Shown in pieces: positions 34,901 through 49,900 of a DNA stretch of 64,000 bases; the stretch's first letter is position 1, and every line of letters begins with the position of its first letter. The stretch covers positions 199,017,126 through 199,081,125 of the forward strand of contig JAHLJT010000631.1 in NCBI GenBank assembly GCA_031308135.1, written 5' to 3'. The notes below the pieces were generated by a model. It saw nothing but the letters and a program-made list of their open reading frames with translations, was not told where the DNA came from and made no database searches. The position numbers and the translations under genes were made by a program. This DNA is from Acheta domesticus (Eukaryota; Arthropoda; Insecta; Orthoptera; Gryllidae).

Positions 34901-37900
34901 ATGTGCATTTACTCTCATGTGGGAGACTTGTGTAAGTACATTGTACTAACTGAAATGTTGAATGTTTGTATACGTTCTGTCCAGTGAAAGCACACGGAAG
35001 AATGGTGAAAGAAGATAGTTTTTCTGTGGTCACACATTGTTCAAGGATAGAAGAATGCAACATGTTCACACAAAAATAATAATAAATTTTAAACCCAGAG
35101 TGTGTATTTATGCAATTAAATTAATACATAGAAAAGAAAGAGCAATATTGTGTGTGTTACCTAATAGGAATTTTGTCTTGCAGTCAGTAGTGCTAGAGTT
35201 CAGTAATACTTAGTCCGCGTATTCCTTTTTCTGCATGTGTGTGAACATGTGACCTTGTGAACTGTATCCCTTCAAACCTATAAATATTGCTTTTTTTTTT
35301 GAGTGATGAGCTATATTACTGTGTTGATTCTTTAAGAAAAGTAGTTTTTGGTGCTAAATGTCTAAAACGAGTCAAAATATTATGCACGTGTTGAAATTAG
35401 TGTAAAACACAAGTCATCTTGGTTTTGTTATTCTTGCTCTGAAAGTACACTTTTGGGGAATTTCTCATATAGTTGATTCATTTCTCTTGTTCTTGACTTT
35501 AGAAGATATTCAATGAGGATGACAGGACTATTTAAGGGTGGCTTCAGACTGGCAGAAAGTAGAATTATTTGTTTTTCACTGGAAAAGTTGGGTGGTTCTC
35601 TCTTTCTCTCCCCACCTTGAATGTAGATAATTAAAATAAGAAATTGTACCATTTGAGGCTGTCAATAGACTACAAAGAAAGTTGCTTTTGAAGTTTTTAT
35701 TGTTCAGTAATTGAAGATGGATTCATGCCAAATATCACTTCAGAGGTGGATTCGTGTACAAGCAAACTTAAGTTCATGCTCAACCAATAAATTGTTTAAA
35801 AAAACGTTTGTGTTAGGTCACAAATGTGTATAAATATTTTATTAATTGGTATAATTGCAAAAGGTAGTGAATTTATAACTTTCATTAGACACATGTTCAA
35901 TATTATTTGGGATACCCGTAATTTGGTCATTCCTAGGACTCCTGTAAGATGCTAATCCAGCTATGTCACTTACTCTTCAGTAATAAGTTTAGCACTATTG
36001 TCTCACTACTTGACCAATACATAATAAAGGTACTGCCACTTACAAGCTTACAGATTACATAGGCAGACTGTCTATCGTGGGCTAGGTATTATTTAAGCCT
36101 GTATCTTTTGTCAGTCATAGGCCCTTCTTAGTAGGCCAGACTATTTCTCAGTGGAACCACTGACTTGTCCTTCATCACGGTGGGTCCTCTCCAGTGAGTG
36201 CTTGTCTAAGTTTGGTTTCATGAGATTAGTTTATTCTTTCAACTTCTATGGGTGTTTGAAAATAAATGAAAAAACTTATTTTCCAAAAATTCATTTAGCT
36301 TTCCTCACCTATGATTTATTTGGTACTCCTTTGTCTTTTCTCCTTTCATTTGAGATATTGGACAGAATAAGTTGCTCTTTTTTACTTGCTATTTAGGTAG
36401 TTGAGAAGGTATTGTAATACTGCAATGAAAAGTGGTTATTTTTTGACAGAAAAACTCCTAGGCCCTTAATACTGAAAATGTAGAAAATAATTTTTGCTCC
36501 TGTTTATAGTAAATTACTTCTGATATGTTGTATAATCCAGTTCTGTGGGTATTTCATACCCAAATCTTTGCTTATGGAAAAACATCTGTCAGTGACACTT
36601 ATCATTAGATCTTGGAATTTTCAACAAATAAAAGGCACCTAAATAGGTGACTTTTTAGGCACTTATATGTTACAAGATTAAACCAGGCATTTAACAAGCA
36701 TTAGACAGAAAAAATTGTTTCTAACATCTAAAATTGATCAAAAAAGTATTAAATTAGGCACTTTTATTATGTAGAAAAGTCAAGTATTTTTATATTTATG
36801 AGAGCGCCTAAAAGCATATTATTTTATTCATTTTTATTTTGTGTAATATTGTTCGTTTTTCTACATTTTTATTCTCAATGTGTCAACAGAGCAGCTGCAC
36901 CAGGAATAGGTGCAATTGTCTTTTTAAGTGCATGCTGATTGGAGACTATTGTGAAAAATCCCCTTTATAGACTTGATGTGTTCCTGATGTTCAGTGTGCT
37001 GGGCAAGAGATTTCAGTGCATATTTGATAAGTGAATATTCAAGTTTTGGGAAATTGGGAAAATATTTGCGTTTCGGTATAACAAATTTAAAAAATAAGTA
37101 ATTCAGATATAATTCTTCAAAATTACTTTTTTTATTCCAAAAAGAAAGAAAGAAATTAAAATAGGCATCAACCACCCATTTAGGACATTCTAGGTACTAT
37201 TAAATGTGTTAAGTACATGTATGTTTTCATGATTCGTAAACATTTGCAATTATTTTCCACAACCTCCTAAAGGAACTAACTAGGCATTTGTCCTTAAATC
37301 CGAAGTCTACTTATCACCTATACCATTTATAGGATTTTCACCAAAATTTATATTCCATGATGGATCTACCTTAAGTCATAACCTCTTGAATTTGAAATGG
37401 ATGTTTTGATTTTGGGTGGTACTTTACATGAAACATAAACATTTTGAAATTTTCAAAAATAGCTTTAAATATTTTCTTTATGAATTTTTCTTTATCTTTC
37501 TTTCTTTAACTTTTCAATTTTATAATTAGAAAAGTTAAAACATCTTCCTACATCTTTGGAAGTATTAAAAAGTGTTTTTCCTGTTTTCTTTTTTCCTTTA
37601 TTCTTTTTCTTATTATTCTTATTCTTTTCTCCCGATCCCCCCTCTGAGATGAGATCTATTCTTCAGAAAATGAGACTTTTAGGTCCATTAAATTTTGATA
37701 ATTCCCGATGCTCAATTTTTCTCTCTATTTTCCTATAACAACTTTCATATGTTCAACGTTCATATAATAACACAGGCATTAGTGAAGTGGACTAGTAAAA
37801 TGCTTGGGAAATCTTGGTATCAGAGTTCTAATCCCAGCTTGGGCAAAACCTGTTCGTGGTTTGGAAACACTTTTGTGGATTCAATAAGTATTATAAGATT

Positions 37901-40900
37901 ACATAACCATTACAAATAATGCCAGAAAATGTTCTATTGAAGCCCCACTAGTACATTTAAGGAATTTTGGAACATCTTTAAAATACATGAAAATATTAAA
38001 ATCAGATCCATTGATATGCAGTTCTAACTAGGCCATGGCAAACTGCAGTCGCACTGTTCTTGTGGACATTGCACTCTGACAAATCCTTAACCGGAGAGTA
38101 GACATAATGCAAAATAAAATCACTATATAGGATACATGAGTCCACCTCCTCCCCCCCCCCCCCCCCAGGCATATCTTATACTTTTTTATTGAAAAACTGT
38201 TTTTGTTCACAGCAATCGTGTAATATTTAAGTTTTATTCAACCATATTTGTTTCGAACTGTTATTAATAGGTTTCTTTTGATTACTTGCCATTACTAGAA
38301 GTTTGTAACAATGTTTCAGAATTGCTAAGTTAAGATTTAAAAAGAACTGGACTGAAAATGGTACATGAAGGATAGACAATAGTATTTATATAAACGAAAC
38401 TTTACTTACTTATACTTGCATAATACAATACTTTGGTATTCTCCACGTATTTAACATTTTCAAGATTAATGTCTAATCAATCATTATATCTGACACGTGT
38501 CATTGCACATAAATATCAAATACGAATCTTTTCTTGATTTGTGGTGTAACAACTTGCAGGATACTTATCAACAAGATCAAATCAGATGCTCGAGTGAATG
38601 CAAAATATCAATCAGACAATGCAGAGGGCAAGTTTCTTATTCAGAGCAGGATTATAACTATTGTTGAAATGAATGACAAAAGTACTTGGATATGAACATT
38701 AGGAAGATGAAAGGAATTTCAGCTTGCTGGAAGATGGAATTGTTTAGTTATTTAGAAATGGCTTAATGTCTGGATCTCGCAAATGCATTGCATGTTTTCC
38801 GGTGTTAAAGGCTTAGAAGTGGTTTAGGTTTCCCCAATGTAGTAGAGGAAAATTGATGCTATGTCTAGAAAACTTGTTTGGGGAAATTTGTTTTGCAAAT
38901 TTTGTTACCACCTGCATTTATATTTGTATTGTATGTGTTCATTTTCCCAATTATAGTCCAGTATTGATTCTTTCGAAGTGTTTGATAGGGTCAATCTTGC
39001 AATTTGCAACATCTAACACAAAACTATATTTTTAACTAGGATTCTATTTCAGTGAGGGCATGATACATGTTCACATAGATACAGCAATATTTTGAATTCT
39101 TTCTGTAGTCTGGGAGGCTCATTTCATTATAAGTTCATAATATGCTTTTTGTTGGTACCAGTTATAAAAATAATCAATCCTGTCTATAAACGAAATGAAG
39201 GGGGGAAACTTCTGTTATCCCATTTTCTTTCTGTTGCTCACGTATTCATGGCCTCTGATTCTGTAACCTCATTAACTCTGTAAATTCATTAACTTCAAAT
39301 TCACATGATCTGAATTGTGAATCGGTAGTTACCTCAGTTCCGCTGGAGGGATCAAAGTTGCCAACGTACGTGAAGTTTTTGCCGAGATTCTTTTATTGTT
39401 CCTTCTCTTGGTGGGATATAGAATGCATGCCTCTATCAGTTTTGTTGTTGTTTTCTCTCTTTTGCAAAACACAGAAGATTTTAGGTGAATATATTAAGGC
39501 TGACTTGCAGTTCTGCCATTACTTCCACCAGCTTTTGTAATCATATATGGTACAAATGTAAAATTAAATTTTGTTCACAAGAGAGAAAGTTTCACCCAAG
39601 AGTGAAAATAGCCTGGGGAGCTAATTGTCATTAGCGAACAAAATATTTTTACTGTCACTGTTAATTTTTGTGATCAAAAACAAAATTTCAACGCAATACC
39701 CTAATATTGCATGTAGTCATATCTTTCAAAGTTTCAATGATATTGTTGACCAGGAAATGAAAACAATTTCACCCATTGCGATATATGTAAAGTGTATTAG
39801 TGAAATAAAATTGTCAGTCAAGGATTATAATTCTTTACAGAAAAAATGTTTCTGCCAAGAACAATTATAAATAAATAATGGTTTACAAAGCTGTAATGGA
39901 TAAAATTATGTAATGATCTTACTTGGTCATGTAGTTTAAGTTACTTCGCTTAGTTACTTGATTTTTCATAATAAAAGTATAACGAGAAAGATATTCAGTA
40001 AATATAATATTAGGTTTACTTAGACTCTGTAATGGTAATTTGGCAGAGTTTTTATGGTGAAGTGACAGGTTAAAATTTCTGTTAATGTTTTTCTTAAACC
40101 TTTTGGATGGGAAAAAATATAGTGTTTCATTTACGTTGAGTTTAATTGTTAAAAGTTGATGTAGTATTCAACTTTTTAATTTAAAAAATTTAGTTAAGTA
40201 TTGGAAAAATTGAAGTTTTTATTTTAACGAGTAAAAGGCCTAAAACAAGTAGATGCTCAAGACAAGGCAAAACCATCCTGAAGAATAATTATTGTGCCTA
40301 TATTTTCACATAATTCAAATGATAATGACTAGAATGGAAGAGTGTGTGGTATTCTTTTAAATTTATTTTGTTTCTTCTTTTTCCCTTGTCTCAAATTGAA
40401 AATGTCCTGAACATTAGAATGGATTTTTAATTCAGTGCTAAGTAATGAAGAGAGAATTAAACTTGTATGACCTTTTCATATAAGAATGAATATTAGCTAC
40501 AATTACCTTCCCTTTCAGGCTATGCAAATGCCAAGATTTACAAGTGTAGCAATGAAAAATGCCCTAGACCTGCTTGTTACATCTCGGGTGGGTCTTCAAA
40601 AGATGATTCCTTCCCATGCTTGCGTCCGGCATGCTCAGGGCGCTTTACTTTGGTACGACATGTTTCCTTTGTGGATTGCCCTGGCCATGACATTCTTATG
40701 GCCACTATGCTTAACGGTGCAGCAGTAATGGATGCTGCTCTCCTGTTAATTGGTAACTAAATTACTGGGGTCAATAAGTTTTTCTTAGTCTTTGTAATTC
40801 ATATTAAATGCATAGAACATATGTAATTTTCTCATTTACAGCTGGGAATGAATCTTGTCCTCAGCCTCAAACTTCAGAACATCTTGCAGCCATTGAAATC

Positions 40901-43900
40901 ATGAAGCTGAAACACATTCTTATTCTCCAGAACAAATTGATCTGGTGAAAGAGGGACAAGCAAAAGAACAGTATGATCAAATCTTAAAATTTGTGCAAGG
41001 TAAGAATTTGTTTTTTACATTGTATTAATGTCAGCTTGGCTTGTTCATTATTGTTTCTATTCTAAATTTTGTTTTTAATTTCTTGTGGGTATTCATTACA
41101 TCTTTATGTGCAAATGATATTAGTTTTCCTACTGTTTGCAAAATAAGGTGGGATTTTTCTGATGAGATACCAGTTGAGATTTGGCTGTCAAAGCGAAATT
41201 CTTGTACTACAATTTTATTGGTCAGGAAAATCCTTAGGTGATGTCTGAAGTCCAAAATAAATATGCATATTGCAGCAGTACTTCACATTTTGGAATACTG
41301 TGAATATTTGCTTTTTTCATAATACTTAGTGTGGGTGGTGAAAATTACTAATTTGTGTTATTTTCGAAATATCTTTTGGTTTATAGACAATTAAACACGT
41401 ATATCTTCGTAATTATTTATTCATTCCTTCAAAAAAAATTCTAAAACAATGTTTGGGGGTTCTTAAGCACAATTAATCAGTTGTAATATAAAAATAATCA
41501 GTTGATTTTAATGGAATCATGGGAAGGGCAGTTTTATTTAAGAATTTCCATATTGTTCTATCATTGACCTATTAATTTACAATTCAAAATGGGAAATGGT
41601 AATTTTAGTTCGAGTTGAGAATGTGTCAGGCTAGTCAGTTGTGTGATACTATTACATTTTTCAGAATAAGCCGTTTTTTAAGTTGTATCTATACTTTCAA
41701 AAACTCTTTTACAAATGGGTTACTTCCATTCACATATACTAAAAAATATAAAATATTTTAGTACACTTGGTATATGTAATCTTGGGCTTTACAAAAACAT
41801 TGCTTTTTAAATTTGTCGTTGTGTATCATCACATTTTAGATCTATTTACTTTTGAAAGGCCTTCAATTTGAGAGGTAGTAAATTAATATTCCCATTTGTA
41901 CTCATGTTCTTTACTGAGGGAAAGAGGGGACATATTAACTGCAAATTGGTCAGGTTAATGAACTTTTCTACTTGAAAGAAGAGTGTGAGTATTACATTAT
42001 CTTTGTCTTGGAATTACTACAATAAAACTTCCAATGGTAATGTGCAGGTACAGTAGCTGAAGGAGCTCCTGTTATTCCTATTTCTGCACAACTGAAATAC
42101 AACATAGAAGTGCTTTGTGAGTACATAACAAAGAAGATACCCGTTCCAGCACGAGATTTTACATCTCAGCCACGTCTGATCGTCATTCGTTCATTTGATG
42201 TCAATAAACCTGGTTGTGAAGTGGATGATTTGAAGGGTGGTGTTGCAGGAGGAAGCATTCTCTGTGGAGTTCTCAAGGTACAAAGAAATTAATTATTTTC
42301 TCTCCCTCTCTTCCTCCTCTCTCTCTCCCTCCTCTCTCTCCCCCTCTTCCCCTCTCTGTCTCCCTCCTCTCTCTGTCACCCTCCTCTAACTCTTTTACTG
42401 CTCCCCTTGCTGCCCTCTCTCCAAAGCTATTTTAAACTCACCGTAATGAAGTAGATCCTTTACTTTTCTGTCAATAATTTCACCCATGTGTAATGAATAT
42501 TCTTAGGTCTTATTTAAAATAAGAAACTTGGATTATGTTTGCTGTACCCAGCCAGGACAAATTCAATATATTCAATATTCATTATTTAAATCAAACTCGT
42601 GTATGTTTCCAATTGCAGGTTGGCATGGAAATTGAAGTGAGACCTGGCTTGGTTTCAAAAGATAGTGAAGGAAAACTCACATGTCGGCCTATATTCTCAC
42701 GAATAGTATCCCTATTTGCTGAACAAAATGAACTTCAGTTTGCAGTGCCTGGAGGACTGATAGGTAAGAACAAAATATCATCACTGCTATAATAATGAAT
42801 GAAAGTTTTTTAAAAATGTACTAGCTGCTGCACTTAATGTTGTCTGTTTTTATTTATCACAATTTATTAGAGAACTATCTCTATTTGCAGTAAATGAAAG
42901 ACATTCAATTTTCACCCTAAAATTCCCTGTAGTGCACCAATATCTTATCCGTCTTGCCTATCTGTTAAGCTCTGCCTTCCCTACCCCTGCCAATGAAACT
43001 ATTCTTGTACTTAGATCATGAATCATTGAAACTGAAACTACACTATTGGAATAAATCAAATTTAGGGGAGAATGTATGTGCTTTCAGAATATCTGGATCT
43101 GTCTGTACCCAATTTTCTCTCAGCTTTTGAAATATGCAAGAAAAACTGAAAGTGTGCACCTAAATTTTATTTTAACCCGTCCGTCTCAGCTTTTTCTGCA
43201 ATTGCATGAGCCTTCTCGTCTGATTTAAATGCCTCAGCCTACCTTCTTTCTGCAGTACTTCAATTTAAAATTATGGGAGGACTAGGAATGAAGTCACAAA
43301 TTTCAGCACAATGGATACATACCAGTATGACATAAATAGAAATGTTACATACGTTCAGTGTAGAACTTCATTTTCAGTCACTCAATGATTGTGTGCAGAC
43401 TCGACACACATCTCCAAGACATCAAAAGATAGTAAAGCCATTCTCCGTCGTGACGTCTGGGAGACATCAAAGATGCGAATGGGCTAAGAGATGGGAAAGT
43501 AGTGTGAGATGAAATTTTGGTGAGAACATCTCAGCTATTCCAAGTACAGAAAAGTTATTGAAATAAAATTATTTGTTAAAAAGTTCTTGCAGACCCTACA
43601 TTATACTTGAATATGTATGTATATTCAGAGAAATGTTATGTATAGGAATAGTGTAATACACAAAACATATTCCAAATATTCACAAAACTTATGTAATTTT
43701 TCTCCCTGAACTCTGTTTTCCAGCCTTCCGCATTTTCAGATTTTTTTGTATTACTTAACAATTGAAAATGTGGATTTGTCGTAACGTATATGTATTGAAC
43801 TATGATTGTTTGTTATTTCAACTTCATTTAAAGGGGAGTCATACCCCAGGATATTAATGGGATCTTGAACACAAAACACAATAAAAATAAATCATTAAGA

Positions 43901-46900
43901 TTGTACAAAGAATATTTATTTATTTACAAGAATAAATCCAGCAGATAGAACCCTTTTCAGGATATTTGTACATTAATTGATGGCAACGGCATTCACATAT
44001 CGCATGACTTTTTTACATAGTGTGTCAACTGGATCAGCTAATAAGTCTATGTCACCAGCATACCAAGCAGACATATCATTCAAGAGATTAATAATAAAGA
44101 AGGTATATGATCAAATCCTAAGGTTAATTTAACAGAAAACTCACTCAACTTATCCACAATATAGTCAATGGTAATACACATTCTTCGTCCAATATAATCT
44201 GTGCAATGTTTCTCAGTAGTGTGTGTAATAAAATTATATGTGTAAACATTACTAAAGAATTCTGCAAAAAAGTTAACAATAGTCGCCGGATCAGAAGAAT
44301 AACAATTATTATAACTAAGCGAGGATAGGATTAGAGTAGATCTAGATTTGTTAACGCTCAAGGACCAAAATTTTTGCGGATTATTCTTCAAATACATTTC
44401 ATTTCGCTCATTGAACTCTTCAAATTTAGTCTTAATCTGACGCTTAATTAAATTACTGAGAGCCTTTATCTCGACCTTAAGATCATTGAGCCGAGTGATT
44501 CTATATCTTTTCAATAATTTCTTTTTCAAATTAATCATATGAATTATGTCCCTGGTATGGCAGTGCGGATATTTGCTCATATTATTTTTCAAAATTTGAG
44601 CATTAATATCAATAATGTCATTTAATATACGATAAAATTTCTTCACAAGTAAATCAATATCATTGATACCTTCAAATTCATAGACCCAGTTAATATCAAA
44701 AAGTTGGTGATTAATCTCATCATAATTAGCCTTATAATAATTACGTCTATTGGAATTGGTTAACGGAGTAAATGTAAATCTGTTCGGAACATGAAGACAT
44801 AAATCAAATTTAAGAGGCAGATGATAGTCATCAACCGCATAAATAGGATGTGTGACATCTAATAATTCACAACAAAAATTACTAAAAATTAAGTCCAACA
44901 TCCTGTTGTTTACATTCAAAATTTTATTGTATTGACGTAAATTGAAAAAGCTCATCAGTCTAAAAAGTGAACTCGTCTTTTTGCACTCCAACTGCATATT
45001 GCATATTTTTAGCAAATAGTTTTATTGTTATGATACCTTATAATACCTTATGAAAAGAAAAAATGCAGGAAGATAATTACACTACCTAAAATAAAAATAT
45101 AGTCAAAAAAGACTAAATAAAGGATGGAAAGCAGAGTTCAGGGAAAAAAACTGCATCAGTTTTGTGAATATTTGGAATATGTTTCTTACCTTCAAATACT
45201 AAGATCCCTTCCCTTTACCTAGCGCGCATTTGCTAGTGGAGTGCTGCATGACCTTGTGTGCAGGATGGTTACATTGAAAATATCACAAAAAAATCAAAAT
45301 TACTTAAAAATGCTTATCTAACATATGACAATATGTATATCATTGGATTCGTCTTTTTATGCTCATTATGATAGACTGAAAAAATATGTGTAGTTCCATT
45401 TTCAAAAACAAAGTTACCTCAAATATCTTGTAAAATACAAGTCATAAAATAGAAATGAGGGGTAGTGTTCCAGGTGTCAACAACTCTGTTACCTATGAAG
45501 TTCTTGTACTGCATTAGATTGTCTAGATTTTACAAGCTTCAAGCTGTGACCCTGTAATTGTAGAGTTCAAGAGTGCTGAAAAATGATTCTAAGATCAGAG
45601 TTGTAGTGTCTGTGCGAGATCTTGAATGTTTCAAATGTCACCACGTTGTCTCATAGCAGCAAGAGCCAGAAGCTCGAGTCTTGTCGGTCGTTGATCATTA
45701 GCCATGTTTTTGAGGTCTGTAGTGATGCGTGTGGCTTTCCTTTGTACATTTTGCAACAGATTTTTCAGAAACAGTCTTTGAGAAAGTATGGATTTCAAAT
45801 TGCAGTGCCAAATTCAATGGGAGAATGTAGGTTCTGTATAGTGAGGTGCACACATCACTTCTTATTGTGTTAATACAGCCTTGTTAGCCTTTTTTGCAAT
45901 GCAACTCAAATGGTTTTTCCGTTTGAGGTTGTTAGAGATCATAATTCCTAGATCCTTGACGACCTTGATTTCAGACAATTTCCTTCCACCTATTGGGTAA
46001 TTTCGGTTTGGTTTGATGACTTATTTTCTCCAATTCTAACGCAAAAACGGTGATCATATATTGCGATTTCTCTAACTCTGCCCCTCAAACCCGTACGTCC
46101 ACAATGGAATATCACACAGCATTTCACATCTCTCTCGTGCTACTAGAAGTTGCATGATCGCAAGCACTGCTTGATACAGTCATGATCATGCGATACTTGG
46201 CGGCAGGACTGAGAACGTTGTGAAATACCATGACATATTCCATCGTGAAGACGGGCCTTGAGGGGTAAAGTTAGAAAAATCGTTGTATAAAGGAAAGACT
46301 GCATCCAATGCAAAAGTATCCCCATGCCAAAGTGAGCAAATTTGTGAAGCAGTCTTCAGTGTGAGATCTTGTTGAAAGCTGTGACGAAGCCCAAGTAGAT
46401 AATATCTGTAGGGTTGCCATTATCTAGATCCATTATCCAGTCTTGCAGTGAAGATAGTAAGTTTGTAATTATAGAACTCCCTGGCACAAAGCCGTGTTGG
46501 TGCGGTGGTATGCACCCAGTTCTCAAAGTAAAGACTTGTCTGCCAGAATCCGCTCAAAGACCTTGCATATCGAGCTGGTCAAGCTTATGGGCCTGTAGTT
46601 AGTGGGATCTAGCTTACTAACTTTCTTGAAAACTGGTGGAATATTAGCTACTTTCCAGTCCGTTGGTAATTCTCTGGAATCAAGGGAGTCTCTGAAGATT
46701 TTACGTAGAGCTGGAGAAAGTTCTTGTGCGCATTCTTTCAGTACAAGGGACGGTATACTATCTGGAGCAGCAGAAGAGTTAGGATCTAGAGATACGAGGA
46801 TGTTGTAAACATCTGAAACATGTAAGTCAATGTTTTCCCATGTTTCCTCAGAAGGAGATGAGGATATAGATAGGAGAGAATCATTTGGTTCCAATGTGTA

Positions 46901-49900
46901 GAAGCTTTGAAAACTTTCTGCAGACCTCAGCGACATCACTAAGACCCGAAGCTATTTTCCCATTCCCTTTCTTGGGGGTATGTGGAATAGAAACTTTGGA
47001 AGAAATCTGTTTGCGGATGTACCAGTACTGATGCTTGCCATTGGCCTTAGCAATATTTTTTTAATTTTATTTTATTTATTGAACGGGATGAACCTTTTAC
47101 AAAAATTAATACACAGTATGATACAAAATTGTTCATAATTTCTCCTATAAGCACGAATCTCGGTTGGTATTTGTTGCATAACTCTTTGTATTTTCTGTAT
47201 TGGGATTGACAATTGGTGGATTTCAATTTAGTCCATAGTGTTTTCTTTTTGCATATCCATCATTGTATCCGTTTAGTAATCCATGGTTTATTTTTATTCG
47301 GAACTTGTTTTCGAATAGGTGAGTGAGCATCTAGGGCATTGATAATTCCTGAACTAAATATCATTCAATTATTTTCCATTTCCTTGATGTGTTATAAAGT
47401 GAGAAGGAGCGGTCAAAGGTCCCTCTTTACGTCTTCGAAATTTGCATGCCAGTATACCTGGAGGTTCTGGTTAGGGGAAACTGCTTTGCGTGCATATCAA
47501 TAGCATGATCACTATTACCGAAAGGACTTCTTGCAACTGGATTTGATAAAGCTGATCCGTCATTTGTGATAAGTAGATCGAGCCTTGCTGATCTGTCCGT
47601 CCCGAAACCTAGTTTCACTGGTTACCAGCTGAGAGAAACAAGAATCTTCATATACCTTAAGAAACTCTCTTTACAAGCGAGATATTACCTGAGCTGAGCT
47701 GGGGCCAGTGAAGCAATGGAAAATTGAAGTCTCCATGGATAACAGTAAGGTCTTCCAAATCGTTCACCTGACAAAGCATATCGAAAAGGACAGTATCTAC
47801 ATCTGAAATTCTATGTGATGACTAGACATCGGATGTTTAGGGAAATGCCTATTTTATTCTAGCGAACTTCTTTAAAGGCTGATAATATATGTGCACGAAT
47901 TATGACAAATGATGACATATGACAAAGTTTTACAATACTTAGGTTTGCATATTTTAGCATAAATGCCACCCCCACCCCCACTTTTTTTTGTTGCATAAAT
48001 GCCTTTTCTTTAGAATTATTGTGTGTTTTTGCCTTTTATGTATTACTTTATATACAATGCTAAGATACCAGAAAATCAGCTATGGTCCAACCTGACCATT
48101 CATTATGTAACCATCAATTCATGTATTTGTATTTTGAAATACGAGAGAATTCCTGAAAGTATACCAATATATTTTTCTCCATTTCCTATTTCATAAATAC
48201 TAGCCATGTTCGGGTGTAGGGCACCTTTTGAGTGGAAATAAATGTAAATTCCCAGAAGGTTTCAGTTTTGCTAATTTTGGACTTCTAAAATACACGCCAG
48301 ACACATCGGTAGATGTTCAGAAATCCTTCTCTGTGTTCAAACTGATTTTGTCTCCCAATCGTTGCAGATTTGAAATTGCAATCCTTGAAAAGTTACTGGT
48401 AATATATTGCTATGGAAACTATTAAGAATAAAATGAAGAAGAGTTGTAAATATGTATGGAGTTTTTCAAATAATTTTCAATTTTATTGTGAATGTAATTT
48501 ATGACTGCCTTTTTTTCTCCTTATTCTTGACATTTTCACCGCCTTTTTAGGCGCCTAAAAGGTCTTTTACTTTCTTTCTTTTTTTTTTCCTTCTTTTTTT
48601 TCTTCTTTTTTTTCTTTTTTTTCTTTTTCTTTTCCCCGTGCCTAAACATCCAATGTCTAGTGATGACAAAGGAGGTCGATGTAACGTACATATGTAGAAA
48701 TTCAAATGATGTAGCCTTATTTTGCAGCCTACATTCCAGAGAACCTCTCCAAATCTCAATGAGGGATAACTATAAGTGGATTTCCATTGAATTCCCTCGC
48801 TGATAGCACATTTCCCCGGTGCTGCCTGTAAACAGAACTTTTCGCCCAGCTGGGCACTCGTTGTGCAAGCTTCCTGCCTGTTACGGGAGTTCCATGGTCA
48901 TGCAGTGAATTATAGAGTGCAAATACAAATTGCATGCATCCCAAAAATCATTTTCCCGCTGTCTGCGCTCGGCATGACTAATTTTCTCGATAGGGAATAC
49001 CTGAGCGGTTCCCCCGGCTGCCCCCAGCAGCAACAGCAAATGCCCCTGCCCCGCCCCCACCCACCGCTGCCGCCCCTCACCCAGCCCAGAGTTCGTTACA
49101 GGGTTGTGGTGGGAAGAGGCGAGAGGGAGCGTGGTGTGACACGATCATGGCGTGGAGTGAACTTGTTTGGCGTGTTTGGTGAGGAAGAGCTGAAGTTGTT
49201 GAGACTGTATGACCACGCTCTGCGTCAGAGAAAATAATGGTGTGACAAGGCTTTGCATGAGAATTATTTTGGCAGCATCATTTCATATTTTAAACCTCTT
49301 CTATAACCACGGCTGGAGATAAGTGTGTTATCTGGAATGTCAATTGATGTGAAAAGTCTTCAGCCTTCATTTTGTGTAATTTGCTAATCATGTTGCCTTT
49401 CAATTGAATTTGTTTGTCACTAAAAGTTTTTCCTCTCTCGTTACGTACATCAGAATTCCTCCCCGTGTCTTCTGGCTTGCTATGTTGGTATAAGAGAGAG
49501 AGCTGGAAAAAGCTGTCATTTTGCAGCTTTCTTTTTGGCCTTTTTGTATTATATACAACTTGACAGGGGTTAGATTTCAAAAGTTTTTCGAATTTAAAAT
49601 TTTGATTTTGAGTTTTTTCAAACTCGTTCTATCTCGCGTCGGTGGAGGTCTCGCATCATGTCCTTATCGTGTGAGTCATAGCTAGATGAATTTTCACCAC
49701 TGACGGATGTTTCATTTGGAAGAGATGAACGTTCAAGAGGACCATCATTTTCAGGGATATTAGATAGTTCTAAAGGTTCGTCATGTGGATAGTTCGATCA
49801 AAGAACATACTCCGCATTTCTCTGAGTGGCTGCAAGTTGTTCTGCTGTGAATTGTCTGCAAGTTGTTCTGTTGTGAATATGGAAAGTATCCCTTCTGCTT

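Larger units (their letters stand above)
31934..40518. other. Su(var)3-9 3' UTR region and remainder of intron 3
   Basis: No further gene seen over 8.6 kb. The first kilobase is plausible 3' UTR. A tandem duplication lies at 33570-33676, a C-run at 38149-38166, and a stretch with repeated TAGGCAC/GGCACCTAAATAGG-type motifs at 36620-37300. 37330-37560 resembles the dispersed GATATTC repeat in order (TATATTCCATGATGGATCT, CCTCTTGAATTTGAAATGGA). Ends with a CCTTTCAG acceptor. Confidence 0.5.

Noticed and set aside
48547..48759. Lysine/arginine-rich 70-codon frame (KKRKKRR)
   Set aside because: Translation of a T/C homopolymer-like tract.
48863..49237. 124-codon proline/glutamine-rich frame
   Set aside because: Open because of GC-rich composition; no domain, no splice or start support.
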